Below, in pieces: positions 28,308-37,340 of a stretch of DNA of 41,037 nucleotides. The stretch's first letter is position 1, and every line of letters starts with the position of its first letter. Made by a program: the position numbers and the translations under genes. The notes under the pieces were generated by a model, which was not told the DNA's origin, did not search any database, and saw nothing but the letters and a program-made list of their open reading frames with translations. Source of the stretch: Alphaproteobacteria bacterium (GTDB lineage: Bacteria; Pseudomonadota; Alphaproteobacteria; Caedimonadales; UBA9215); assembly GCA_024281375.1 (NCBI GenBank), contig JAJSAD010000079.1, positions 1 through 41,037 of the forward strand, given 5' to 3'.

Positions 28308-29585
28308 TTAATCCAGTTCAAAAACTTTTCTTATATAGTTGATTTTTAAGAATTGTTTTGTTAATAACCAAGAACTTGATATTCCAACTACTGCAATAAT
28401 GGCGAATTTTATGGAAAAATGCAAGCTATATTCTGTCAAAATAAATTGTCCCCAAATCATGAGGGGGTCATGAATAATAAAAATACCCCAACAACAGGCC
28501 GCGGCACTCGACCAGATAGCATACCACTTAGTGTTTTTGGATTGAGGGCCTAAGAAGGCGATTAAGGTTAAGAGTTGTAAAAAGGCAAGAAGCCCCAGTA
28601 AAGAGGTCCTGATTAAAACAGCAGGGGCGACTTGGGGGAAAAGCATGAAAGCTTCAGCCCAGGCCTCTGCCGTTTCTTGTCCCAAACGCAATGTCTTATA
28701 AATAGAATAATCATAGGCTCCGTCAGCAAAATAAAAATGCGCATAGAGAGTGTAGGCCAGGCCAGCGATTATTGTGGCTCCTAACAGGATAAAACGCTTG
28801 TTTACAAAAGGTTTCCAAGCCGTCGTATCTTCCCAAGCTTTGGAGGTCATAAAAGCTGCTCCTAAAAAGAAATACACAAAGTTCATGATGAATTTAGAGG
28901 CTTGGAGAGAAAAAAGTTGTCCGTGCATAAAATCTGGCAAGATATTGCGAAAGCCAATCCACCAGGGCGCTCCCCAACGAAGGTCACTCAGTCCATAAAC
29001 GACCATGGAAAAGAGCACAAAGATAATGAAGAATCTTAAAGGAGAACAGAAGGCTTGCTTGATATGTTTTGAAACCCAAGGAAGAAGCTTTGGGACAATC
29101 TTATTGAGGAGCAAAAAGACAGCCGTGTAGAGGACAATGGCATACATCACCCAGTAGGGGCCTGCTTGCAGTTTTTCACTAAAGAAAATGTCGCGCCAGT
29201 ATTCGAGGTAGCTTGGGGCGGGGTTATCATATTCATGGAATTTTGGGTAGCTGAGGAGGGGGAGAATCAGGGGAACGCCCAGCATAAAAGGGATGACATG
29301 TTTGACGAAACGATCTTTCCAAAAGCCTTTTACCCCCAGGGCTGAAATTTTCGGAAGGACATACGCGCCAAAGGTGAAAAAGAGCACGGGCATAATAGCG
29401 CTTTGATTAAAGAGGTACAAAGCATCAAAAATATAGGTCCGATCATAGTCTCGGTAGAAGGCATAGCGTCCCCAGTTGGCTGCATAGGCGTGAAGAGCGT
29501 GATCCACAGCCATAAGCAAAAAGATAAAGCCCCGCATATGATCAATAAAGGGAACGCGTTCTAGTTTGTTTGAGATGTTGGTCAT
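28308..29585 (-). CDS. Acyltransferase family 3 (OpgC/MdoC-like) membrane protein (start at MTNISNK favoured; ORF begins GTG 29597)
   Basis: RVPFIDHMRGFIFLLMAVDHALHAY...; about 10 TM segments. Confidence 0.8.
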   Translation of the reverse strand: MTNISNKLERVPFIDHMRGFIFLLMAVDHALHAYAANWGRYAFYRDYDRTYIFDALYLFNQSAIMPVLFFTFGAYVLPKISALGVKGFWKDRFVKHVIPFMLGVPLILPLLSYPKFHEYDNPAPSYLEYWRDIFFSEKLQAGPYWVMYAIVLYTAVFLLLNKIVPKLLPWVSKHIKQAFCSPLRFFIIFVLFSMVVYGLSDLRWGAPWWIGFRNILPDFMHGQLFSLQASKFIMNFVYFFLGAAFMTSKAWEDTTAWKPFVNKRFILLGATIIAGLAYTLYAHFYFADGAYDYSIYKTLRLGQETAEAWAEAFMLFPQVAPAVLIRTSLLGLLAFLQLLTLIAFLGPQSKNTKWYAIWSSAAACCWGIFIIHDPLMIWGQFILTEYSLHFSIKFAIIAVVGISSSWLLTKQFLKINYIRKVFELD

Positions 29586-29596
29586 TTTTTGAATCA

Positions 29597-30817
29597 CTAT
29601 AAAACTTTTCTAAAGCCGGGCCAGCCTTTAATTATATGGGTTAGTCCCCAAGAAAGAGCTGTTGCAACACTTGCCGAGGCGATGAATTTAATATAGTCGC
29701 TGGTCTCATTTTGAATATAGTAGTATTGCACAACATGGACAATGGGCTCGTGAAAAATATAGATGCCAAAGGAACAAGCCGCAAGGGATTGCCATTTAGG
29801 GAGAGGCCTGTCTAAAAAGCGCTTAAAGATCGCCACATACATTACTACAAGGGAACACATAAACAAGGCGAGGAGGGTGGTGCGTATCAAAAGAGGTCCG
29901 CCATAGGCTTCGATGATGGGCCACACATCAACCCAGGTTCCCCCATAGTGAAAATGTCGTAGAATTTCGAGAGTATAGGCCCCTGTGTAAAAATTGGAAA
30001 GGGCATAGGTGATATAGGCTCCCCCCGCGAGGAGGGAGATAAGGGTCCAGGTTTTCCAGGAGTTGCCAATACGTGTGAGGATTTCTGTGTTGCGTGTAAT
30101 ACCAGCATAGGCAAACCCAGCTCCCAAGAAAAAGAGGAATCCTTTCATGATAAATCGAGAGCCTCTTACATAGAATAATTTCCAAAAACCTGTCCACCAT
30201 TGTGTGTTCCAGATGATTTCACTGGCGCCAATAATCACGGCTCCAATGAGGAAACAGCTGATAAATCCTTTGATTGGGTTGTTAACGAGCCAAGTTGCAA
30301 AACGCCCAAAAATCTTAATAAAGGAGGGGAGAATAGTATGAATAGCAATAAGAAGAGCCGTTAGAACGGCGAGATAATACAGGAACCAGAAAGCACTTGA
30401 GCTCATGTCTGCCCAAAAATAGACGTTAAACCAGTAATCAAAATAGCCTTGTTGGAGGTTTTCCTTAAGGAGTTTCGCAATGTAGGTTTGGGGAGGGACG
30501 ATAATAATCACTCCCAGAACAAAGGGCACCACGAGGCGATAGAATTTTTCCTTTGCAAAGCTTAGAAGGCCTCGACGTCGAAGAGAGGGCAGAACAAACA
30601 TACCCGCGAGAAAATAGAGAAAAGGCATCATGATGACATCGTTGTGCATATGCCAAACATCAAAGAAAAGGTTTCCGCCGAAATCTTGAAAGCGATGGAA
30701 CTTTTTAAAAAAGGGGGAATAAAGGTGCATGGAGTGGTCTAAAACCACATATAGAACCATAAGTCCCCGCAGGTAATCTATGAAATAGACACGGTTTTGC
30801 TCTCTTTGGGCTATCAT
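29597..30817 (-). CDS. Acyltransferase family 3 (OpgC/MdoC-like) membrane protein, paralogue of the adjacent gene (start at MIAQREQ favoured; ORF extends to 30901)
   Basis: RVYFIDYLRGLMVLYVVLDHSMHLYSPFF...; same architecture as the 28308-29585 product. Confidence 0.8.
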   Translation of the reverse strand: MIAQREQNRVYFIDYLRGLMVLYVVLDHSMHLYSPFFKKFHRFQDFGGNLFFDVWHMHNDVIMMPFLYFLAGMFVLPSLRRRGLLSFAKEKFYRLVVPFVLGVIIIVPPQTYIAKLLKENLQQGYFDYWFNVYFWADMSSSAFWFLYYLAVLTALLIAIHTILPSFIKIFGRFATWLVNNPIKGFISCFLIGAVIIGASEIIWNTQWWTGFWKLFYVRGSRFIMKGFLFFLGAGFAYAGITRNTEILTRIGNSWKTWTLISLLAGGAYITYALSNFYTGAYTLEILRHFHYGGTWVDVWPIIEAYGGPLLIRTTLLALFMCSLVVMYVAIFKRFLDRPLPKWQSLAACSFGIYIFHEPIVHVVQYYYIQNETSDYIKFIASASVATALSWGLTHIIKGWPGFRKVL

Positions 30818-30895
30818 CAAAGAAACCTTTAACATTTTATTAATATTATGTCCTAATAATAACATATAGGTTGCTAAAAGAAGAGAGACATTTTT

Positions 30896-33022
30896 GTGCA
30901 AAGAATCTTAATCGTTGATGGCGGGCAAGAAAACTTAGACGATATGACACATCAATTAACCAATTTTTTTGACTGTGATGTTCAAGCTTTTCTGAATCCC
31001 CTAGAGGCTTTGAAATGGTCCAAGGATAATGATTTTGATCTTGGGTTGTTTGAGATTCGTTTATCGGAACTTTCTGGTTTAGATCTTGTCCGTAAACTAC
31101 GTCGTCAACGTCGTCACCAAGGTGTTCCCCTTATTTTAATTACCTCTGATGAGAATAAGGCGATTATCCCTGACGCCTTTGATGCAGGTATTTCTGATTA
31201 TTTATGTCGCCCTTTTGATCGGGCAGAATTCATAGCACGGGTTCAAAATAGTCTTTCTTTAAGGGCAACAACACGTCAACTTGAAGAAGATAAACGGACT
31301 CTAGAACAGCGTGTTGAACAGGCGACAAAAGACTTTCAGTCAAATGAACAACGGTTTCGTTTGGCCCTTGAGGCGACGCGAGATGGCATTTGGGATTGGA
31401 ACCTTGAAACCGGAGAGATTTTTTATTCGTCTAATTGGTGTCAGATGTTGGGTTATGAAAAAGAAGATGTGCCGACTTTTCCGGCATTTTGGATGAGGCG
31501 TGTTCATCCTGATGATTCTTATATTTTAACGACGGCTATTGATAATCATATCAGGGGAAAAAGTGATGTTATTGATTGTGAGTACCGCCTTAAGCATCGT
31601 AAGGGATATGATATATGGGTCCATACACAAGGCAAAGCCGTTCGTAATAAAAAGGGCACGGCAATATCTATTGTGGGGGCTCAGTCTGATATCAGTGATT
31701 TTAAGGAAGTGCAAAATCAGCTAGCTCATAGTGCTCTGCATGATACGTTGACAGGCCTTCCTAATCGTTCTTTGTTTGAGGAGCGTTTGAAACAGGCCTT
31801 CCTCCGTTTTAAGCGTAATGAAGAGGATTATTTCACGGTGTTGTTTATAGATTTGGACGAATTCAAAGAGATCAATGACACCTATGGCCATGCATCCGGT
31901 GATAAAATTCTTGTAGAAGTCACTAAGATTCTTAAGAAATGCACCCGTGAAGTTGATACGGTTGCGCGTTTTGGAGGGGATGAATTTGTGGTTTTACTAG
32001 AGAAAGTGGCTTCCAAAAATGAAATTCAGATTTATATTAACCGCTTGTATAAAGAGGCGAAAAAAACGATTCATTTGACGGAAAGTGATATTAAAGTGCA
32101 CTTTAGTATTGGGGCGACCACCGTTGATTCAAATCATTTTTCCCATAATGATGTGATGAAAGAAGCAGATATAGCTCTTTACCAAGCAAAGGAGCAAGGC
32201 CGCAATCAAGCTGTTTTTTATGTGGATGATTTGCGAGAAATTTCTCCTCGGCGTCGTGAAATGATGGCGTCCCTTGGGGATGCCCTCGTTAATAACGAAA
32301 TCGAAATTTACTACCAACCTATTGTGTGCCTTAAAACGCAAAAGCATCTCGGCTATGAAGCCCTGTTGCGGTGGCATCACCCGACCATGGGAACCATTAG
32401 CCCGGAAGATTTTATTCCCATTGCTGAAAAAAATGACATGATTGTGCGCCTGGGGACTTTTGTCATGAAAGGCGCTATTGCTCAACTTGCATTATGGCAA
32501 AAAAAATATAATAATCCTAAGATGTTTATGTGTATTAATGTGACCTCAGCTCAGGTCTTTCGACCTGATTATTTTGAAATCCTTCAGTCTGCTTGTGGAC
32601 AAGAAGGTGTGAAGCCCAAACAAGTCATTCTTGAATTTTCGGAGGTGGGTTTTTCTGAGATTTATAAGTGGGATTATTCTATTCTCAGTGAGATGAAGCA
32701 AGCTGGTTTTCATATTGCCCTTGATGATTATGGGGAAAGCCGTGCCTCCATTCGTAGCCTTGTAGATTATCAAATGGATTATCTGAAAATTGACCGAAGC
32801 CTCTCCCTTGAGCTTTTAAATGATGAGCGTAAACGACGTTTGTTTGATTTGATGATTCATTTGGGGACTAAAGGAGGATTGAAAATCATTGTTGAGGGCA
32901 TTCAAACTCAAAAAATTCTTAACTATGTTGTTAAGTCCAAAGCTCAAATGGGACAAGGATATCTTTTCTCAAAACCTTGTCCTGTCCTTGAAATTGAAGG
33001 CATGCGCAAAAAACAGGCCTAG
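30896..33022 (+). CDS. Receiver-like - PAS - GGDEF - EAL protein (c-di-GMP metabolism)
   Basis: DFDLGLFEIRLSELSGLDLVRKLR (REC-like), PAS/PAC region WDWNLETGEIFYSSNWCQMLGYE, RFGGDEFVVLL, YEALLRWHHP, DYLKIDRSL. Confidence 0.92.
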   Translation: MQRILIVDGGQENLDDMTHQLTNFFDCDVQAFLNPLEALKWSKDNDFDLGLFEIRLSELSGLDLVRKLRRQRRHQGVPLILITSDENKAIIPDAFDAGISDYLCRPFDRAEFIARVQNSLSLRATTRQLEEDKRTLEQRVEQATKDFQSNEQRFRLALEATRDGIWDWNLETGEIFYSSNWCQMLGYEKEDVPTFPAFWMRRVHPDDSYILTTAIDNHIRGKSDVIDCEYRLKHRKGYDIWVHTQGKAVRNKKGTAISIVGAQSDISDFKEVQNQLAHSALHDTLTGLPNRSLFEERLKQAFLRFKRNEEDYFTVLFIDLDEFKEINDTYGHASGDKILVEVTKILKKCTREVDTVARFGGDEFVVLLEKVASKNEIQIYINRLYKEAKKTIHLTESDIKVHFSIGATTVDSNHFSHNDVMKEADIALYQAKEQGRNQAVFYVDDLREISPRRREMMASLGDALVNNEIEIYYQPIVCLKTQKHLGYEALLRWHHPTMGTISPEDFIPIAEKNDMIVRLGTFVMKGAIAQLALWQKKYNNPKMFMCINVTSAQVFRPDYFEILQSACGQEGVKPKQVILEFSEVGFSEIYKWDYSILSEMKQAGFHIALDDYGESRASIRSLVDYQMDYLKIDRSLSLELLNDERKRRLFDLMIHLGTKGGLKIIVEGIQTQKILNYVVKSKAQMGQGYLFSKPCPVLEIEGMRKKQA

Positions 33023-33059
33023 GTTTTTTATATTATTGTTAATAACAAAGGTTGTGAAT

Positions 33060-33332
33060 ATGAAATTTTTACTTGTTTTACCTCTTCTTTTTTCTTTTGT
33101 TTATGGATCAAATTTGCAGTCAGATGATGGCAGGGATGGCGTCGTGGAAACGGGAATTAACATTGTTTCTGCAGAATGTAAATCTTTGGAAGAAAAAATG
33201 ATGAAACTGAAAACAATCCCAGAACCACATAGTGATATAGAAAAAAAAGAAATTAAAAAAACCGAAAATCTCATTAGACGATGCAAAGTGAGACTGAAAT
33301 TACTAGGGAATATGTTAGGTACAGGTGGTTAG
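33060..33332 (+). CDS. Small exported hypothetical protein with two Cys
   Basis: MKFLLVLPLLFSFVYGSNLQSDDGRDG... signal peptide; ORF track extends it upstream to 32889 in the same frame over the GGDEF-EAL gene. Confidence 0.5.
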   Translation: MKFLLVLPLLFSFVYGSNLQSDDGRDGVVETGINIVSAECKSLEEKMMKLKTIPEPHSDIEKKEIKKTENLIRRCKVRLKLLGNMLGTGG

Positions 33333-33344
33333 CAAAAAAGATAT

Positions 33345-34298
33345 TTACAACCCGATTTTTCCCATGGCGAGGAATTTTTCTCGACGGTCGTTGAGGAGCT
33401 CTGTACCCGACTTGTCCGCCATTTTCTCTAAGGCTGTTTTGATTGCTTTTTTGACAGAGGCGAGGGTTTGTGAGGGGTTACGGTGGGCACCGCCGAGGGG
33501 CTCGGGGACAATGGTGTCGATGACTTTAAGTTTTTCAAGATCTTGAGCTGTGAATTTCTGAGCCGCTGCGGCATCTTGTTTTTTATCAGCCGTGCGCCAT
33601 AGAATAGAGGCGCAGCCCTCTGGGGAGACAACGGAATAAATGGCATGCTCGAGCATAATAACTTCATTGCCGATGGCAATGGCAATAGCGCCGCCGGAAC
33701 CTCCTTCACCTGTTACCACAACGATGGTTGGGACTTTTAAGTTCATCATGGCTTCGATGGATCTAGCGATGGCTTCGGCTTGACCGCGTTCCTCGGCTTC
33801 GAGTCCGGGATGAGCCCCCGACGTATCCACAAAGGTAATGAGCGGAAGGTCAAAATGATCCGCCATGTGCATCAAACGGCGCGCTTTACGGTACCCTTCG
33901 GGCTTGGGCATCCCGAAATTATGCTTCAGGCGTGACTCGGTGTCATGGCCCTTTTCAAGACCTAAAACCATCACCGCTTGATCATCAAGACGCCCAATGC
34001 CTCCAATAAGAGCTTTGTCTTCTCCAAAGGTTCTGTCTCCGGCGAGCTCTTCAAAATGGTCGAACAGGCCTTTTAAAAAGTCAAGACAGTGAGGGCGTTC
34101 AGGGTGACGGGCAACTTGAACTTTTTCCCAAGGCGATAATTTTTCGTACTTGGCATGCATAAGCCGATCGAGTTTTTTCTCAAGGCGACCAACTTCTTTA
34201 GCGATATTAATCCCGTCACCCCCTGAAAAATGACGCAGGCCGTTCAGCTTTGATTCAAGCTCAGCAATGTTTTTTTCAAACTCTAAGGGCATGACCAT
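33345..34298 (-). CDS. accA: Acetyl-CoA carboxylase carboxyltransferase subunit alpha
   Basis: HPERPHCLDFLKGLFDHFEELAGDRTFGEDKALIGGIGRL, MPKPEGYRKARRLMHMADHFDLPLITFVDTSGAHPG. Confidence 0.97.
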   Translation of the reverse strand: MVMPLEFEKNIAELESKLNGLRHFSGGDGINIAKEVGRLEKKLDRLMHAKYEKLSPWEKVQVARHPERPHCLDFLKGLFDHFEELAGDRTFGEDKALIGGIGRLDDQAVMVLGLEKGHDTESRLKHNFGMPKPEGYRKARRLMHMADHFDLPLITFVDTSGAHPGLEAEERGQAEAIARSIEAMMNLKVPTIVVVTGEGGSGGAIAIAIGNEVIMLEHAIYSVVSPEGCASILWRTADKKQDAAAAQKFTAQDLEKLKVIDTIVPEPLGGAHRNPSQTLASVKKAIKTALEKMADKSGTELLNDRREKFLAMGKIGL

Positions 34299-34344
34299 GT
34301 ATTAATTCTCCTTGAAACTGAATAGGTATATTAATAAAAGGTTT

Positions 34345-35271
34345 TTAAGATTTTGACAAGGGATGATGCTCGAGGACAGTCTTTTCAAGATGATCCCCTC
34401 TAATATGTGTGTAGATTTCTGTGGTGCTGATATCACTGTGGCCCAAGAGTTTTTGCAAGGACAAAAGATCGGCACCATTATTGAGCATGTGGCTGGCAAA
34501 AGCATGGCGAATAATATGGGGGGAGACCTTTGAGGGGGCAATACCACTGTCTATGGCGAGCTCTTTTAAAAGTTGACCAAAGCGTTGTCGGGTTAAATAG
34601 CCTTGTTGAGAGGGGGAGGGGAAAAGCCATTTGCCGAGTTTTTGATCTCCTGCATCAAAATAAGATCGGATCGTGAGGTAGTTTTTGAGAGTATCAACAG
34701 CCATTTTTGAGAGAAGGACCAGGCGCTCTTTCTTGCCTTTTCCTCGTACAATAAGGGGCATAGGAATTTGATCTGTGCGGAGAGCGGCGAGGATATCGGA
34801 ACAAGGAAGAGCGATGAGTTCTGACACACGCAAGCCCGTTGCATAAAGAAGCTCTAGCAAACAAACGAGGCGAACACCTTCGGGCCCGTCTTTATCATAG
34901 GCTGCGTTCACCAAAGCCGTTATATCCTCTTCATCGAGGGTTTTGGGAAGACTCTTCCCGACCTTTGGCATCTCAATGTCGAGGGCAGGGTTGTCTTTTA
35001 TATCCCGCTGTTCCTGTAAAAAGCTGTAGAAATGTCGCAGAGCAGATAGGCGCCGCGCGATGGTGCGGGGCTCGAGGGCCCGTTTATGGAGCTCTTGAAG
35101 ATACGATCGGATATCATCACTTGTGGCCTCGCGCGTCGTTTTTTGGGAGGTAGTTTTTTGGAGAAAATTTGAAAAATCGGTGAGGTCATGCTTGTAGGCT
35201 GTTAAGGTGTTTTGAGAGGCACCTCGTTCCGCAGTTAGGCTCTCAAGGAAAAGATTAAGGAAGGTCACCAT
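34345..35271 (-). CDS. xerD: Tyrosine recombinase XerC/XerD family (XerD-like)
   Basis: ATGLRVSELIAL, SPHIIRHAFASHMLNNGADLLSLQKLLGHSDISTTEIYTHI; accA/aroK neighbourhood typical of alphaproteobacterial xerD. Confidence 0.92.
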   Translation of the reverse strand: MVTFLNLFLESLTAERGASQNTLTAYKHDLTDFSNFLQKTTSQKTTREATSDDIRSYLQELHKRALEPRTIARRLSALRHFYSFLQEQRDIKDNPALDIEMPKVGKSLPKTLDEEDITALVNAAYDKDGPEGVRLVCLLELLYATGLRVSELIALPCSDILAALRTDQIPMPLIVRGKGKKERLVLLSKMAVDTLKNYLTIRSYFDAGDQKLGKWLFPSPSQQGYLTRQRFGQLLKELAIDSGIAPSKVSPHIIRHAFASHMLNNGADLLSLQKLLGHSDISTTEIYTHIRGDHLEKTVLEHHPLSKS

Positions 35272-35283
35272 GAGGCTACAGAC

Positions 35284-35424
35284 CTATTTTAAGAGCTTTT
35301 CGACATCGATTTTCTTGCGGACTTCGACGGCAGGAGAGGGCACACCTACTGTTGCAATAGTGATGAATCCAGCGATTAACAAGGAGAGAATACTACCCCA
35401 AAAAATCTTGAGTCCGAGTCCCAT
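35284..35424 (-). CDS. Small single-TM hypothetical protein
   Basis: 46-aa ORF MGLGLKIFWGSILSLLIAGFITIATVGVPSPAVEVRKKIDVEKLLK with GGxxxAT-like SD; below the ORF-track cutoff as an independent start. Confidence 0.45.
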   Translation of the reverse strand: MGLGLKIFWGSILSLLIAGFITIATVGVPSPAVEVRKKIDVEKLLK

Positions 35425-35534
35425 GAGGGTTGTCCTTTTTATTTGAAAAAATCTTACTTTTTTATAGCATAACCATAGCCAAAATGAAAATGTTCTGTTA
35501 GAAATAGAAACATCATTATGAAAAGGAACCGAAG

Positions 35535-36071
35535 GTGTCTTACACAAAGCCGTCCATTGAGATCTCAAAAACTGTTGTCTTGGTAGGCATGATGGGTGTG
35601 GGGAAAACAAGCATTGGACGCTATTTGTCAAAGGCCTTAAATGTTCCTTTTAAAGATTCTGACCACGAAGTCGAGCAAGCGTCTGGGTGCTCTATTTCTG
35701 ATATTTATGAAATGTACGGCGAAGACGCTTTCATGGATGTTGAAAAGCGTGTCATTAAGCGCTTGATGGATGAGCCTCCCCATGTTCTGTCGACGGGCGT
35801 TGCCTCTTTTATTCCCCAGGAAAGCCGTGACCTTATTGCGGCTAAGGGGATTTCCGTTTGGTTGGATTCGTCCTATGAAACTCTTTTGCCTCGGGTTAAA
35901 CGCCGAGATCATCGTCCTCAATTAGAAACCGAAGACAGTGAAAAAGAAGGGCTCCTTCAACAATATATCGATGAATACTACCCTATTTATGAAGAGGCTG
36001 ATTACCGTATCAACTGTGACAATCAACTGCCTGACAAGACCGTTGCAACTATTTTAGAGCAATTGCGTTAA
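35535..36071 (+). CDS. aroK: Shikimate kinase family protein with degenerate substrate motifs
   Basis: VVLVGMMGVGKTSIGRYLSKALNVPFKDSDHEVEQASGCSISDIYEMYGEDAFMDVEKRVIKRL; RRDHRPQL. Confidence 0.85.
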   Translation: MSYTKPSIEISKTVVLVGMMGVGKTSIGRYLSKALNVPFKDSDHEVEQASGCSISDIYEMYGEDAFMDVEKRVIKRLMDEPPHVLSTGVASFIPQESRDLIAAKGISVWLDSSYETLLPRVKRRDHRPQLETEDSEKEGLLQQYIDEYYPIYEEADYRINCDNQLPDKTVATILEQLR

Positions 36072-36102
36072 GCGATGGCGTATTTAAGGAGTCTCGAGCC
36101 TT

Positions 36103-36942
36103 ATGAAATCTATTAAAGATGTTACGTCTCTTTTGTCGACCTTAGAATTTTTGGAACAGAGTGGAGCGGGGGAGCCCCTAGCAGAGCTTTCCACTGTAAA
36201 GGCTGATCTTAATATCATGTCGGCTCGAAAACTATTTCCCCCTAAGAGTGTTGAGCCTTTTGTTGCTCCGGTAGCTGTGAATAAAGATGTACCAAAGCGT
36301 TCTGTTGCCCCTCAACTTAAGAAAAATCAGGCTCATTTAGAGGATGCCCAAAAGTTAGCGGCCTCTGCTAAAACCCTCAATGATTTAAGGAAAGCCATTG
36401 ATGCCTTTGAAGGATGTGCCTTGAAACACACGGCTATGAATACGGTTTTTGCCGATGGAAATCCTGAGGCGGACATTATGCTCATTGGCGAAGCACCGGG
36501 GGCTGATGAAGATCGCCAAGGTCTTCCCTTTGTGGGGGGAAGCGGCCAGTTATTGGATAAGATGCTTTATGCCATTGGGAAAAATCGTCAAGATGATTAC
36601 TATATTTCTAATGTTATTCCGTGGCGCCCTCCTGGAAATCGTCCGCCAACCCGTGAAGAAACAATGTTGTGTTTGCCCTTTATTACCCGGCATATTGAGC
36701 TCAAAAAACCTAAGGTGCTCATCTTCGTGGGCGCAACGGCTGCAAAAGCTCTCCTTGATACGAAAGAAGGCATGAGCAAATTACGGGGGAGGTGGTTCAA
36801 CTATACCATTGGAGACCTCACCATTCCCGCAACGGTTCTCTTTCATCCTTCCTATCTTATCCGTTCCCCAGGACAGAAAAAACATGCTTGGGCTGACCTT
36901 TTAAAAATAAAAAAAGCCCTTCTTTCGCAAGATTTTTCTTAG
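36103..36942 (+). CDS. Family 4 (type IV, UDGa-like) uracil-DNA glycosylase
   Basis: DIMLIGEAPGADEDRQGLPFVGGSGQLLDKML, NVIPWRPPGNRPPT, LFHPSYLIRSPGQKKHAW. Confidence 0.93.
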   Translation: MKSIKDVTSLLSTLEFLEQSGAGEPLAELSTVKADLNIMSARKLFPPKSVEPFVAPVAVNKDVPKRSVAPQLKKNQAHLEDAQKLAASAKTLNDLRKAIDAFEGCALKHTAMNTVFADGNPEADIMLIGEAPGADEDRQGLPFVGGSGQLLDKMLYAIGKNRQDDYYISNVIPWRPPGNRPPTREETMLCLPFITRHIELKKPKVLIFVGATAAKALLDTKEGMSKLRGRWFNYTIGDLTIPATVLFHPSYLIRSPGQKKHAWADLLKIKKALLSQDFS

Positions 36943-36964
36943 TTTCTTTTGTATGTACATTGTA

Positions 36965-36994
36965 TTGACATATCATGCTCTTTTGTGTTATTAT
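36965..36994 (+). promoter_or_regulatory. Sigma70-like promoter for the tacA-like gene
   Basis: TTGACA (36965-36970) - 18 bp - TATTAT (36989-36994); adjacent palindrome ATGTACAT just upstream could be an operator. Confidence 0.5.
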
Positions 36995-37013
36995 ATTTAT
37001 ATATAGTTAATAG

Positions 37014-37340
37014 GTGATTGATTTGCATACGCGTTCAAATGACTCTTTAAAAGAGAAAAGCATAAGTCTTAGAATTGATCAAGATTCTCTTGATCTCATT
37101 TCTTTTGCGGCAAAGGAAAAAGGCATTAGCCGTTCTGCATATATGATACAAGCGACTCGTAGAATGGCTGAAAAAGCACTTCTTGATCAAAGTAATTATT
37201 TCTTAGATGAAAAACACTGGAATGACTTTAATAGGATTTTAGAATCTCCCCTTGCAGAAAACAAGAAGCTGAAAAAATTAATGGACACATCTGCGCCATG
37301 GGATAAGAAAAATAATGACCTTCAACAGTCAAGCTCCTGA
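37014..37340 (+). CDS. DUF1778 (TacA-like) ribbon-helix-helix antitoxin
   Basis: KSISLRIDQDSLDLISFAAKEKGISRSAYMIQATRRMAEKALLDQSNYFLDEKHWNDFNRILESPLAENKKLKKLM; overlaps a GNAT toxin reading frame. Confidence 0.88.
   Translation: MIDLHTRSNDSLKEKSISLRIDQDSLDLISFAAKEKGISRSAYMIQATRRMAEKALLDQSNYFLDEKHWNDFNRILESPLAENKKLKKLMDTSAPWDKKNNDLQQSSS

Noticed and set aside
32889-33059. 5' extension of the small exported protein ORF into the GGDEF-EAL gene
   Set aside because: The signal peptide begins at Met 33060 with an SD-like aaaggttgtg upstream; the upstream part is the out-of-frame 3' end of the EAL gene.
34839-35153. ORF 34839..35153 + opposite xerD
   Set aside because: Antisense to a well-supported xerD gene with no recognisable features.
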